64,000 nucleotides of DNA from contig CM040121.1 in assembly GCA_022559845.1 (NCBI GenBank), forward strand, positions 511,418,566 through 511,482,565. Direction: 5' to 3'. The stretch is from Amorphophallus konjac (Eukaryota > Streptophyta > Magnoliopsida > Alismatales > Araceae). Position 1 is the first letter of the stretch, and every line of letters starts with the position of its first letter. Both the position numbers and the translations under genes were made by a program. This document shows, one piece after another, positions 43,527 to 55,753 of this stretch. The notes beneath the pieces were generated by a model. It was given only the letters and a program-made list of their open reading frames with translations, was not told the origin of the DNA and did not search any database.

Positions 43527-43695
43527 GGCCTTCTTTGAAAACTGGGTAGGATACCGCATTCGACCTCAAGAGGGTCGAATGCAGTACCCGGGGTCGGGTA
43601 AGTGTTATGTGTGCGAGAGGAGGGTGTGGGCCCCACCCGATTCTCTTTCATCGGGTTTGATATCCGCCTCCCCTATTCCGATAACAAAGCCGTCC
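43527..43695. mobile_element. 169-bp Tourist-like MITE, copy 1
   Basis: It starts GGCCTTCTTTGAAAACTGGG and ends CCCCTATTCCGATAACAAAG, then CCGTCC. It shares layout, length and central hairpin with the copy at 55754-55924. The hairpin GCATTCGACC..GGTCGAATGC occupies 43556-43582. The left flank is TAA, as expected for PIF/Harbinger; the right flank is AAG. Confidence 0.7.
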
Positions 43696-44189
43696 AAGGA
43701 ATGGTGCTTGGTATTTGCGGAGGAGTTGAATGTTCCAATGAAACATATATAGCTCGGAGTTGTGAATATGATGTGTCTTTTACTTTATTTTAGTGGTTAT
43801 TGGACTTTGAAGACGAGGTTCTGCAACCCTGACGAAGCCCCCTTGCTTATTATAAACCTGGAGAGTGGAGGCCCGCTGCCGTGACGCAGGTGGCTTGTCA
43901 TTTGGAGAGCCTGTTTGGTGTCGGTGGACCGGGCTTGGACTGGGGAAAGATAGGCGCCTGTGCATATTGATGCAGCACCTCCCCCGGGGCGGGCAATGCT
44001 TCGGTGCAGTGGATGGATTTCTTTCTTTCTTTCTTTCTTTTTTTAATGTGGATCTGGGACTCACTCGAGGTACACTACTGTATAGAGGAGTGTACGGTAG
44101 TGAGAAGGTTCAAATTTTTTTTTAAAATCCATTGCACCATGCACTAGTCGGACCAGCACGGCAGGCAAAACTCGTGCATATTATTTGTG
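43696..44189. other. Intergenic stretch with no recognised gene
   Basis: Contains a (TTTC)n run near 44021-44041 and a short GC-rich interval (43860-44000) with overlapping short frames on both strands. Nothing in it resembles a known protein. Confidence 0.4.
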
Positions 44190-44450
44190 AGAAAAGTTTG
44201 ATTTACATCTAATTTTTTATTTTTTATTAAAAAAATTGAAGTGATTTTTAAAATATCTTAATTTGAAGTGTAAGTTACGTCGTCATCTGATTATTTAAAA
44301 AAGTTAAAAATAAAATGAGTTGATTTTTAAAAGAATTGATTCAACATTATTCATTCAATCTGAGTTTTTTTATTTTTTAAGTAATTTATTGGTGATGTGA
44401 TTTACACCTTAAGATGTTTTGAGATTATTTTATTTTTTTTTAAAATAAAA
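44190..44450. mobile_element. Foldback MITE family, copy 1 (degenerate)
   Basis: The left arm contains ATCTTAATTTGAAGTGTAAG, then TTACGTCGTCATC. The right arm, reverse-complemented, reads ATCTTAAGGTGTAAATCACA, then TCACCA. It belongs to the same family as four better copies downstream. Confidence 0.55.
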
Positions 44451-45423
44451 ATTTTAAAGTATTACATATTAAGGGTGCGCATCACAGCTCGGTGTGTAAC
44501 GAGGCTTTCTCATTATTTGTTCAGTCTGACTTTAATATTATTTTTGTTCAATTTTTATTTCCTAATTTTACCTACGTGGCTACGTATCAGTACAGTCGAA
44601 AAAATATAAAAAAGAAAGATTGGATACCCCCTGTTTGCCCCCCCAAAAGGGGCAACCCAGTTTGGGCCCCTTTACGTCCAATCGCTTTTTTAGCTGTGTG
44701 ATCAAATATCGGTTGGTACAGACATATATATGTCTAATTGGGGCTGATCTCAAAAAAAAAAAAAGGTGGGTGGGGGGGGGGGTGCTGCACTTAATGTGAT
44801 GCAGCAGGTATTATGCTTATTTGTTCAAAGTCAAACGGTGCTTGTTCTACGGTAAGTGAGCTCACATATGGTCTAAGGCTACTGATCCTGGTCTTATCTG
44901 AGAGGTAATACTTGTTATGTACCTAGATTGATTGCACACTCGAGGGAATACTGAGTTCTTGTATTTTTTATTTCTCAAACTTATGCTCCCATCTTTGGGT
45001 CCATCTGAAGTACGTGTTCATCCAAGGCACATCACAATTGGCTTACTAAAAAAAAATGTACAAGAAAAAATGGTAATAGATCAAGCACTTTTGGCCTACG
45101 GAGGATGTTCGGCCTTTATTTTTTTATATATTTAAATTATTTGATCGTGGTGTATCTTATATTACATGTCTCAGGTGGGTCCTGACATTGGAACATAGTT
45201 TTTATTTTTTTTTAAAAATAAAAGATTCCCTTTGGTTATGCAAGGTAGTAATCTAGAGTTATAGTGCGGACTAGGTTAGCCCTTTTCACCGGCTTTTGGT
45301 GTCAGGCCCACTGGATTGAGAGTATATGGATGCACTTTTGAGTTTGGCTTGCTCCACACTCAGAGTGTGTTTTACACTCTCGGTGTGCGGTGCTTTTTTT
45401 TTTTTATATATATTTTTAAAAGT
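44451..45423. other. Intergenic stretch without a recognised feature
   Basis: Low-complexity runs (A run near 44750, G run near 44773, T run near 45399) and AT-rich sequence. A 50-bp CACTCAGAGTGTG / CACTCTCGGTGTGCGGTGC interval near 45357-45390 recurs near 45650-45690 and may be the outer end of the foldback elements. Confidence 0.35.
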
Positions 45424-45606
45424 GACTCTCAAGATATTCTAACTTAGAGTGCAAATCACGTCACCATTCGATTATCTACAAAAATTAAAAATAAAACGAG
45501 TCTATTTTTAAAAGAATGGGTTCAACACGATTTATTTGATCTAAATTTTTTTAGTAATCTAATGGTGACATGACTTGCATCCTAAGTTAGGATACCTTAG
45601 GGGGTC
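45424..45606. mobile_element. Foldback MITE family, copy 2
   Basis: The left arm is GACTCTCAAGATATTCTAAC, then TTAGAGTGCAAATCACGTCA. The right arm reverse-complements to GACCCCCTAAGGTATCCTAA, then CTTAGGATGCAAGTCATGTC. The arms of about 50 bp are clearly homologous, with an A/T-rich centre. Confidence 0.75.
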
Positions 45607-46018
45607 ATTTCAAAATTTTTTTTAAAAAATTAAAGATCTTGTACACTCAGGGTATGGAGCACACCCGAGTGTGCAGTGAGCCTTACTCTTCGTTTTTTAA
45701 TATGAGTTATGCTTAGTGCAGGCCCGGGTTAATTACAAACAAAATGAGGGTTATCCTTCCTAGATTAATTTGTCCCAGAGTTTAGTCCTATTTACTTTGA
45801 TAGGTAATGGGTTATCCTTTTAGATCAAACGAGAGTTAACTCTATTCCACTCTCTTGGGGTGAAACAATTTCTTCAGGTTAAACGAGAGTTATCCCTCAA
45901 ATTGACCGGATTAACTTTTTTAACTTATCAAACTATAGGATAAATGGGGGATAACTCCCAATCAAAGTGGGGCTCAAGGTTTTCACCAAGTAAATTATTA
46001 TTTTTAAAATTTTTATGA

Positions 46019-46224
46019 TGTGAGGCCCACGTCCCCTTAGCTTACCGTACAAGGCACATCTCCTTCTGAAAGGTTAAAAAAAATCAAAACAAAAAGGGTC
46101 GATTTAAGAAAAATTGAGCCCAAAATTATTCATTGAATCTATTTTTTATTTTTGAAATTTTTTGGGTCATCGGATGAGGGTGTACTTTGTATGACAAGTT
46201 AGGGGGACATGAGCTCTAGGTCAC
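46019..46224. mobile_element. Foldback MITE family, copy 3
   Basis: The left arm is GTGAGGCCCACGTCCCCTTA, then GCTTACCGTACAAGGCAC. The right arm reverse-complements to GTGACCTAGAGCTCATGTCC, then CCCTAACTTGTCATACAAAG. Confidence 0.7.
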
Positions 46225-46389
46225 AATTTTTTTTTTTAAAAAAACTTTATTTGGTGCAAACCCTGGATGTGTAATTAGCCTTGGGTGTGCACTAAACATT
46301 TTTCTTTTAATATTGTAAACTCTCATTTGAGACAATGCCCCACTAATCTTAAATACTCATCTCTCAAACCAAAAAAATAAAAAAAAAAT

Positions 46390-47575
46390 GACTTTGAGGA
46401 GGGGGAAGTCCGCCGGCCCTATAAGGCCCAATGTACATCGGCTCACAGTCCAGCACGTGGCCTGCCAAGGCATGCAAGAGGATTGGCCCAGGGTCCAGAC
46501 CCCGTATGTCGTGTGTGCCCCTATCCTTCAAAGTGAGTGGCGCATGCCTCCGGCGACCATCACCGTATTAAAGGTGAAACAACGTAAACAACAAAGGAAC
46601 AGTGGGACAACGCCCATGCCTCCCCTTCCCTGTAAGGCGAGCCAGCTGGCGACCCACGTTTCCATGGTCAGGATAACTTCAGCATTACCAAGTTAGAGGG
46701 CGAAAGTAAACGAGATGAACTTGAAGAGGACCCCATAAATAGGACTCTGGCCAGACGGTCAAGGATGTATGAAATCTACACCCCTCAAGCTCTTACCTCT
46801 CTTAAGTCTCTCACCCTTCACCTTCTGAGTGGAGCCTTCGCCTCCACTTCCTGTGGACTAGCCCCCATGCATTTCTCCTCCAACGCTCAATTCGGGCACT
46901 CTCATTCTCCATCTTCTTCCATTTACCTTCTCTCTCCTTGTATGAGCACTCCGTCTCTATGTCTGAACGCTCTTCTCCTTCTCCTATCATATATCTGACT
47001 TAAGTATCAGAGAGTTGTTGTCTGGGATCTCTCCTAGGGCTCCTTTTGACGTCGTTTCTCTGTTATAGGTTTCCTCTTGGGTGGCATTCTTCCTTCTTCG
47101 TCAAATAAATCTTGGGGTGTAGCTAGCGATTCGAGATAACACATTTCGACCTCTACACTTCGTGGCACTGTCCTTGGGAATCAAAGAACTAAAAGTCATG
47201 GCACCGAAAGAGAACCACCACGTCACCAATCGTTGGGGTACCATCAACTCTCTCCAGGAGTCTTGGGACGAGCCGGTGAGTGACCACCTCTCCCATAGGG
47301 ACCACCTCCAGCCCTCGGCCCACTCTGCAATAGAGGAGCTGACCGAGATGCGCCGTCAGCTCCAAATGCCGACAGAGGCCTACCAAGAACTCTTGAATTG
47401 GTAGGAGGAGCAAGACCGTGCCACTGTGGTCCCCCCATCTAAAGGCAGAGGCCAGTCGACAGTTGGCGACTTGGCGCCATCGGTCACCTCCGCGATGCAC
47501 ACTCCGTGCCTACGCAGACACTCTCCACACCACTCGGTGAGCCGTCTCCATTCCAACCCAAGAATCTCTCCACAC
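46390..47575 (+). mobile_element. Gypsy LTR fragment with the start of gag
   Basis: A TATA-like CCCCATAAATAGGACTCTGG (46732) and a CT-rich leader precede TCGTGGCACTGTCCTTGGGA (47159), in the position and form of the sequence that follows a Gypsy LTR. An ATG at 47198 then opens a frame of 69 codons. Its residues (MAPKENHHVTNRW..., 'IEELTEMRRQLQMPTEAYQELLNW') resemble Gypsy gag N-termini, which commonly carry a Glu/Leu-rich coil. The frame ends at 47404; related coding sequence can be followed to about 47560. The rest of the element is missing. Confidence 0.55.
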
Positions 47576-47578
47576 GAG

Positions 47579-47774
47579 ATGAGGTCTAAGATCTCCTATA
47601 TTAGAGTGGGACTCACGTCATTAAAAACTTATCTTAGAATGTAAGAAAAAAAAAGAGATGTGAATAGTGATTTAAGAGAGAACATAAATAATGATTTGAG
47701 CCCAAATCGCTGTTCACGTCCCCCCCCTTTTTTTTCTTGAAGTAAAATAGGGGACTTGAGCTCCATTCCAAAGT
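47579..47774. mobile_element. Foldback MITE family, copy 4
   Basis: The left arm is GAGGTCTAAGATCTCCTATA. The right arm reverse-complements to GAGCTCAAGTCCCCTATTTT. Arms continue as a degenerate palindrome around an A/T-rich core. It lies directly at the end of the gag fragment. Confidence 0.6.
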
Positions 47775-47890
47775 AGAAGATTTTGGGTCACATTTAAAAA
47801 AGTTAAAAAAATTAAAATTATAAAAATTGACTGTAAATATGAAAAGTGATCGTAACAATATCACCTAATGTCGACATCATATGATCACTT

Positions 47891-47914
47891 CATATATATA
47901 TATATATATATATA
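47891..47914. repeat. (AT)n microsatellite
   Basis: A run of about 12 AT repeats between two ATGATCA sequences. Confidence 0.9.
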
Positions 47915-48002
47915 TGATCAAATAAGGACATCTACACTGTACTTATAGTGCGGACACCCCCTCTTTAGTCTTATTTTGTAAGTTTTTTTTAAAATTTTTT
48001 TT

Positions 48003-48207
48003 GGTGAAGTTCAAAGTCTCCTAACTTGAAGTAGAAATAAAATTACTTACTTTTACTTAGAGTGTACGAAAAAAAGGATATAAATAGTAATTACTATTTA
48101 TATAAATAACAATTACTATTCACACTCATTTTTTATTATAATTATGCACTCCAATTAAAATAGTTGAATTGACCCTTACATCAAATTAGGGGAACTTGAG
48201 ATTCACC
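48003..48207. mobile_element. Foldback MITE family, copy 5
   Basis: The left arm is GGTGAAGTTCAAAGTCTCCT, then AACTTGAAGTAGAAAT. The right arm reverse-complements to GGTGAATCTCAAGTTCCCCT, then AATTTGATGTAAGG. This is the cleanest terminus and suggests the family starts GGTGAA. Confidence 0.75.
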
Positions 48208-48299
48208 TATTTTCCTAAAAAAACAATACACCGAAATCGACTATCCCTATATTCCATCATTTGTGTATAAAAAGTCAAAGGACGTACAAGGTTTTCACT

Positions 48300-48987
48300 T
48301 TTCAATTAGATGCGGCCGCTGTGCGTGACCCCTACGCGGCAAGCTCCCCTGCATCGCTGGGCGAGAACAAAACATCGTCTTTGATGGGGTTTTGGCGGGA
48401 CGCTACCTACCTGCACAGCTGCAGCGCCCTCCCCGCCATGCCTGGCCGTCCCCTATTTCCTGCTCGTCTATGGCAGCCACGGCGGTGTGGTCCATCTCCC
48501 ACCCCGCACCCCCAAATATATTCATTCCTTCTGTCCGGCAACGCCGTACGCCTTCGTTGTAGCCTTCCTTCCCTCCGGAAAGGGCGGGCAGACGTATCCT
48601 CTGCACTTCACTGCACGCACTGCACCGCCAACAGTTGGTCACATGTTCTTCTCCTTCTTCTTCGCCTTCCTCCCTACTGCGAGAGCCCAGCCCAGCCGGT
48701 TGACCCGTCGTCTAGCTAGTGCGGCTTGCTGGCCGTGGTCCTCCACCTGCGGCGGGCGCAGGAGTAATTGGCGTGGCGGCTGTGACATGGGCAGGTGGAG
48801 CATCGTCCGGTGTTGCACCCCCTGCGTGTGTCGGCAGGAAGAGGTGGCTGCTGGCGGGGCCCCGGGAGGGGTTGGGAGGAGGGGTCCCCCCGGCGGGTGG
48901 TCCTTGACATGGCCTCGCGCGCCGCCGTGGTCGGTGTCCATTGATTGGGTGTGAAGGACAGCATGTTGCTGTCCAGGTGTGGTGCAG

Positions 48988-49027
<40 letters not shown>

Positions 49028-49255
49028 AGAGGACAACTGGGATTGGGCTGCAAACGGGGTTGTTTTTCCCATGGAGTTGTCCGCTGTCCACCGTGCCGAC
49101 ACTGTCTACATTGGAGGGCCGCTACGGTGGCCGTGCCTGTCCATGGGGGAATAAGCGGCTGGTTGCCGTGGTCCCAAGGTCTTCTTCTGGCTGGGGTATA
49201 TTGCGCGTGGCATCGTCTAACAGAGGGTTGGCAGGTGGCTGCTCAGACTAATCGA
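48300..49255. other. GC-rich block of unknown origin
   Basis: An abrupt GC-rich island lies in AT-rich flanks, with long overlapping open frames on both strands (up to 155 codons). None shows a recognisable motif, and codon use is unconvincing. A TATA-like GTGTATAAAAAGTC lies just upstream (48264). It may be a promoter/first-exon relic or a captured gene fragment. I cannot identify it. Confidence 0.3.
48986..49031. repeat. (GA)n microsatellite
   Basis: About 22 GA repeats with one interruption, inside the GC-rich block. Confidence 0.95.
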
Positions 49256-49259
49256 CAAT

Positions 49260-51082
49260 CAAATGTGTAGTCTTAATTTGAGAAAAATATTATTGCATCA
49301 CATTCTTAATTTCTCATCCTATTTGTTATTTTTTTTCTTCCTGTCCTCTCATTTGAGAATTGGGCAACGAGAAAAAATGAACATAGATTGAACTAAAGTT
49401 TAGTAACTTTATCTTGAATGCAGTCTAATCTCCTGATGAGACTGTCTAGATATAATTAAAAATAACAAATTATGGGGCAACAAAATTAAAGATGGCATCA
49501 TAATGTCTCTCAACGTTTAATTGATAAAATTTTGTTTAATGCATAAGCTTATGTATTAGATTAGTATATGAGATAAATTCTTTCACCAATAATAATTATA
49601 TATGGATGGTATCAGAGTTATTACATTGGGCTATCCCACTCAAAACTTCAAGATCTATTGAGTGGAGATACCTCCATTATTTTAAACATATTTCACTTGA
49701 TCCTTTTTCTCTAACGTGTGAGTATTCTAATAAGCTCCCTCGAGTGTAGACTGATTTAGGCTCTATCACGTGGATCATCACAGTTATTGCAGAGTGCACT
49801 ATGCGCATCATAGTTATGTACTCTTGATAATATTATACATTCTTAAGACAAAATTGGTGAAAATGGACACAATATTATATTCTCGATTTGTTTTGACCTC
49901 CACTTGATGGGAGACTAGTCTTGACATACTAATTTAAAATCTTAAATTGTTGGGTGAAGAGGGCTTCGTTATCTTAAACACATTCTACTATATGAATTTT
50001 TGAATTATGTGGGGTTATATATCCTAACAAATAAGAATAGCTTTAAAATTAAATTCTATATAATTAAAGTTAAATTCTATATAATTATTCCAAGTTGTTG
50101 TAAATGGGGTTGAATTATATGTTTCTAAAACTGTTGTGGTCAGTTTATAAAATTTTCATATCTAAAATTGTTTTCTAGTGTTTATATATGGTTGGCTCAT
50201 AATTGTAAATTATTCATGATATTTGTAATGCATCAAATCGCATTTTTCTTAACCCTTTGACATTGTTGGCTATTTTCGATGAAAAGTTGATCCCTGCGTG
50301 CCGAAGAAATGAGATTACCTTCTCGAGAGAATCTATTAGACAAACAAAGTATTAAGGATTAGGTGTTTAATAATGTGTATCATTTTGATGGACATCTTTT
50401 CTTAATAGAGAAAAGAAAATATAAGTTCATAACCAACATTGATGAGAAAGAATTTCTAGATAAACCAACATTGGTGAGAGTTTCCCTAAATAAATTAAGT
50501 TCTTCATATATTTGAAGGCCACATGATTAGTTATGGAGTTTTATATTTGCCATGTTGTGCGGTGCAGAAGTTTGCTTCACCGGACTGCAATGTAATTAAT
50601 TTTCTTTTCTTTAGAGGTTGATTTAAATCCGACGTCCTTTATGTTCTTACAATCTGATCAATGATTAGATGATTGAAAGAGTAATCTTAATTATTTTCCG
50701 TCCGGGACAAGTAGTTAGTAGGATTATGATTGAAAATAATAAATAATGAACAAAGATTGGACACAAAAGTGGTCAATTTTTTTGGGCAACCAAGAGTGTC
50801 CGATGTTTTTTTTCTTTATTTTTTCAATCGTCCAATCGTGGGTCAACAGTATAAACATGCAAGACAGGTTGAGACTAACATGGAAGAAGAAGGAAAAAAA
50901 AATCCCTTTTACTTGATTTAATCTGTAATATCATTCGTTATCATTATGTGCAACACTGTGGATGAGACAATCTGAAGATCTATAAAGATAACTTAATTTG
51001 TAAACCGATCTGATCAAATCTTTAAACCACCGTGCTTTAATTTGCCATGCATGAAACTACCTCTGATCAGCCGCCTCCAAAT
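49260..51082. other. AT-rich intergenic DNA, possible copia LTR relic
   Basis: TGGTATCAGAGTTATTACAT at 49607 resembles a copia initiator-Met tRNA primer-binding site. The AT-rich 49540-49605 before it could be the end of a copia LTR. No coding homology follows. The rest shows nothing recognisable. Confidence 0.3.
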
Positions 51083-51091
51083 TATTTAAAA

Positions 51092-52019
51092 GAGTAATAC
51101 TTTGTGCGCAACATAGGGTGTACAAAAGTCAACTCAAATTGTAACATCCTCTCTCATTGGCTCCTCAAAAGTTGAAATGATCATTTTTAATGTAAAAAAG
51201 ACATCCCGCGTCAGATACGTATAGTCCCGTGTTAGACTCGGTCGGCCCGTTTTTTTGCTCGGCGAAAAATGCGGGAGTGAAATATTTTATAAGACTGAAA
51301 TATTTCGTTATAGGAATGAAATGTTTTGTTATAAGAATGAAACATTTTTTTTACTATAGAAATGAACGAATAGAAATGAAACCGTTTGTTTGACGGGAAT
51401 GAAATATTTTGTTATAGGAATGAAACGTTTTGTTACAAGAATAAAACGTTTTGTTTGACTACAGAAATGAACGAATAGAATGAAACCTTTTGTTTGACGG
51501 GAGTAAAATATTTTGTTACAGGAATGAAACATTTTGTTATAAGAATGAAACATTTTGTTTGACTACAGAAACGAAGCGTATAAGTAAAACATTTTGTACA
51601 TACGTAAAGATTTTAAATATAGTCAATCAAAATATTTCATTTGAGAGGTTAAACATATTACACAGAGGTAAAACATATTGCGTATAAATAAAACATTTTA
51701 TACGTACGTGAAGATGTTAAATGTAGTCAAACAAAATGTTTCATTTCTATTTGTTCATTTCTGTAGTCAAACAAAATATTTCATTCTTATAACAAAACGT
51801 TTCATTCTTATAACAAAATATTTCAGTCTTACAAAATATTTCACTCTCGTATTTTTTCGCCGAGCAAAAAAGCGGGCCGACTGAATCTGACACGGGGCTG
51901 ACGCGAGCTGTCCTTTTTACATTAAAAGTGGTCATTCAACTTTTGGGAGGCCAATGAGAGGAGATGTTACAATTTGAGCTGACTTTTGTGCATCGGATAT
52001 GGTGTACAAAGCATTACTC
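51092..52019. mobile_element. 928-bp Mutator-type MITE with 9-bp target-site duplication
   Basis: TATTTAAAA at 51083-51091 and 52020-52028 flanks an element whose ends are long inverted repeats. The left starts GAGTAATACTTTGTGCGCAA; the right reverse-complements to GAGTAATGCTTTGTACACCA. The arms extend about 200 bp and include TTTTTTGCTCGGCGAAAAA. Inside each arm are roughly ten copies of a GAATGAAACATTTTGTTATA motif, mirrored in the other arm. A 9-bp duplication and long TIRs are diagnostic of Mutator-like elements. There is no transposase. Confidence 0.92.
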
Positions 52020-52071
52020 TATTTAAAATCCTGACAAAGAAATAACATCTCTCTATTGACGAAGTCTCAGG

Positions 52072-52316
52072 CCTTGTTTGGTAACTAAATGAGCCATAGA
52101 TTATGACTTAGGAATCTTCACCCATTCAAAACTCTATCAAATATCTAAATGTCACATCAGATTATTCAAAAATCATAATCTATTTTTTTAGAGAGAGAGA
52201 GGGTGAAAATCCTCCACTTTTCATAATCTCCTAAAAACTCATTTTCATTAGATTATTCTCACTCTAAAGGATTATGAAAAAAGTTATAATCCTATTGAGT
52301 TTTCAAACTAAGCTTC
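52072..52316. mobile_element. Possible small MITE
   Basis: The left end GCCTTGTTTGGTAACTAA and the right end, reverse-complemented GAAGCTTAGTTTGAAAACT, form weak inverted repeats around a 245-bp AT-rich core. No clear duplication was found. Confidence 0.4.
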
Positions 52317-52623
52317 AGTATAAAATCGTCAAACAAAGTAACGTCCTCTCCTTGACTAGACACAAATGGGTCAGTGTGACAAAGAATTTGCACTCTCCCA
52401 TGGTGATCTCCCTGCGTTTCACAATTAACAACCGGTCGAGAGGCATTAACTACGATTTAAGGGGTGGACGCTGGAATGGCATTCTCTATTAAAATTAGGA
52501 AAATGCTACTTTCCTCGGACATCTTACCTTGTTCCTCATCTCTTAATTAACCAGCTGGATATGTTTACGTAACATTAACGTCCATGACAAGGTAGTTAAT
52601 TGTGGGGGCATCCACACTAGGGG

Positions 52624-52800
52624 TGAGTACGTTTTGATTTGATTTGATTTGAAGAGAATTTTTCTCAAATCAAATTAAACCGAATTAAGAGTTCAATACA
52701 AATCAAACTAAATTGAATTACTTTGAAATCAAATCAAACCAAATCGAATTAATTCGATTTTATTTGGTTTGATTCGGTTTGAACCATATTCTTGTCCCCT
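52624..52800. repeat. Palindromic CAAATCAAA repeat
   Basis: TTTGATTTGATTTGATTTGA near 52630 is mirrored by AAATCAAATCAAACCAAATC near 52727, with TTTGGTTTGATTCGGTTTGA after it. This is a MITE-like low-complexity palindrome of a kind common in plant intergenic DNA. Confidence 0.6.
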
Positions 52801-53877
52801 TTTAGAAATTAGATTAGATTCAAAATAGGGTAAAGAAAAGTAGAGTAAAATAATTTCTACCAAGTAAAGTAAATATTAAAAAATAATATCAAAAGCTACA
52901 ATTTGCAAGAGCAAGCTCCATGATATTTTAACATAAAAAAATTAAGAACTTAAATGGAAGGTGATTTGAAGTGTACTTCATAACATTAGATTCAGAAACT
53001 TCATCGGGACGGCAAGGGTTAGACTTTTGGGATTACGAGTTGAATCGGTCTAATACTCAATTAATCCCGTTGCCTAATCCAATTATCCATGACTTCCGGT
53101 AAAAAATATAGCTATATCCGACATCCCCATTGGGTCCAATGGATGTCGCGATGACATCCCCAACATGGATTTGGAGGGAAGAAATGTCTGGACCACACCA
53201 CTTTCAAATGTTCAAAACCAGGATCAACCGATTACTTAATTAGCAGCTTTCCGCCCCCTAACCACCAAGGAAGAAAATTAATGATCTTCTTGTAGATAGC
53301 AGGTCCTGCTGGGAAGCATTAATAGTTTTTAATCATTCCACAGTAGTCCTAGCTAGCTAGCTAGCTAGCAAAATCTCCTCTTTTGGAAGGTGGGGGGGAA
53401 ATAAGATGATGTGCATGTGGGTGCATTAACCAATACAGAAGCTACAGCTGTGGTCCTCTTAACATTTTCTTTTAATCCAGCAGGTGTAGCTTGCAGAATA
53501 TTAAAACCCAATGTTGAGATCATGCACAAATCCAAAACCAGGCTCTCTGACTGAGTGGGGAAAAAGAAGGGGGCTATTAGGGGGAGTATTCTAAATGGGA
53601 GATTCGATTGTGCTAACATTATTAATTAATCGGGATTACGCGGGAGGATTAAGTACGATTTGAATCCCTATCTCTCTCTCTCTAAGAATCGGGAGTGTTT
53701 ACAAACTGTGCTGGGGCGTGTTTGGCACAGTTTTCGGTTAGAAGCAGTCTCCCGACTTTAACCTGAATTAATCTTTGAATAGAGAATGTTAAATGTTAGA
53801 AGTGTATTTTTTGTGATGTTTGAGATTCCGGTGCTGCCATACCCCAAAATCGTAATTTCTTGATTAAGTCAGTGTTA
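52801..53877. other. Intergenic stretch without a recognised feature
   Basis: AT-rich sequence with a (CTAG)n run (GCTAGCTAGCTAGCTAGC) near 53351-53369 and a CT run near 53671. No supported gene. Confidence 0.4.
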
Positions 53878-54475
53878 TCTGAATTGGACCGAATCGGCCG
53901 GTCGGGTCGATCCGACTATGAATCGGTCTAAGAACTGGTTCGATTAAGGCCGATCCGATCTAATGTTAAAGAACCGGACGAATCGCGATTCGACCGGTGA
54001 ACCGGTCCGACTCGATTCACTCTTTAAAATAAAAAAAATAAACGTAAAAATATTTATATATTCAAAATGATATTTACGTGTGAACAAAATTATCTTAATA
54101 TTATTTTATCATTTTATTTTAAGTATATTTGAAGTTTAAAAATTTAAAAGAATATAGATGTCAATTGTGAAGAGCGAAGACTAATGAAATATTATAAAAT
54201 TTTAAAGTCAATTTATTTAATCGTGTTATTATTATTTTTTACTTATATAGTTACATGATCCTGATTAATAATTATAGATGTGTGGTTTTTTATTTTGATC
54301 GTTATATCTTATTTCTTATTGTCTTTGACTATAAAATCGGGTCGAACTATGTATCAATATTATGATGATGTCACGGTTAAAATCGATTCGATTGAATGAT
54401 TCAACCGATTCGAACAGAACCGATTAATTGACCGATTCGCGTACCGATTCAATTCTGATTATATTAGATTAAGTT
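53878..54475. mobile_element. MITE of the ACCGATTCG/CCGGTC palindromic type
   Basis: The left end (ATCTGAATTGGACCGAATCGG) and the reverse-complemented right end (ATCAGAATTGAATCGGTACG, CGAATCGG) are imperfect inverted repeats rich in ACCGATTCGA-like motifs. The core is AT-rich. Boundaries are approximate and no target-site duplication was found. Confidence 0.55.
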
Positions 54476-55753
54476 AAAAATTAAAGTTACCGAAAGGACA
54501 TTCAAATCTTCCTACGTATCACACCCTTTGTCTCTTATATCGGCGGACAAACTCAAACTAACCTCCAAGGAGGTGCTTTGCCAAATGTGCTCTAAATCAA
54601 GAGAGAGAGAGAGAGAAAAAAACTCTCAAAAACTCTAATTATATTGCACCTCGTTAACAATAAAAATGAGAAACAATAACTTATATCGATGTACATAGAT
54701 GGTCGTGTCTTTTATTTTTTTTTATATGTTTTTTCCGAAGTCTCTACCATAATTGGCAGAGCAGTGTTCATAAAAAACGAAAACTCGGCCTCCACTCAGG
54801 ATCTAACCCTAGACGCTCGCTCCCCGAATCCACTCAGACTTGGCATCTGGAAGGAGTGGAGTCCATGCCTCGTTGGCACTAGTCTTCCTAGGAGACGAAG
54901 TAGCTGTACGACGACAGCGCATTCGAAATCGACTCTTAAGGCTGACTAATCCATATCTCTCGGCAGTAGCGTAGTTAGGGCTGACGCTAGCTTGGTGGAG
55001 CCCATTTCAGTACACTGTATCACCTCACCAATGATGGCATTAGGCTAGTTTTAATAGAGAGGTTAGACCCAGCAGCGCTTAGCTCAGTGGTCGTCGCCTA
55101 TTTTAACGGTCGGTCGCGCTCCACCGGTGTGAGGGAGCAGGATCTCCCACGTCACCTGTATTACTTGCGGGCGCTGAATTTCAAACCCCCCAACCCCATA
55201 TTCTCGGGAGAGTGTACAATCATTGGGTTAGTTGTTCAAAAAAAATTAGTAATAGTTTGACGAGGGAGTAAGTTAAAAGGCGAGTGATCTACTCGAGTGA
55301 CTCATCCGACCCTTAATTTTAATCAGAGTCGATTAATTTATTTCACCTATTTTTTAAAAATAAGTTAATCTATTTTAACCTTATCCGATTCAGATTAAAA
55401 AAAATATCAAATAAAAATAGTCCACCCGACTCTGATCAAACTATCTTACTTGAACTTAACCAGTTATGAAACTTAGTCTTAAGGACTTCTTTGATTTAGA
55501 AAAATGATAGAGTCAGATAGATAACAGATGAGAGAGAAAAAAAGTAGGGTCCATACTTTTATATTGACACACAAAATTTTTAATTGGGGTGGAGTGATTT
55601 ATTCTCGCCAGGTTCTAAGAGAACTTGATTAAGAGTCGACCGAATAAATTTTTAATCAAGTCAACACTAGAGCTACTGTAGTGAACATGTTAAGTAACAA
55701 TATTACGAGACAAGTGAATATAAATGGAGAATATGAGATGGGTTAGTCTCTAA
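54476..55753. other. Intergenic stretch without a recognised gene
   Basis: Contains a GA run near 54601, a GC-moderate interval 54780-55200 with no convincing frame, and AT-rich sequence. Nothing recognised. Confidence 0.4.

Noticed and set aside
48261..48954. 152- and 155-codon frames in the GC-rich block
   Set aside because: Overlapping open frames on both strands point to base composition. I see no domain or consistent codon use.
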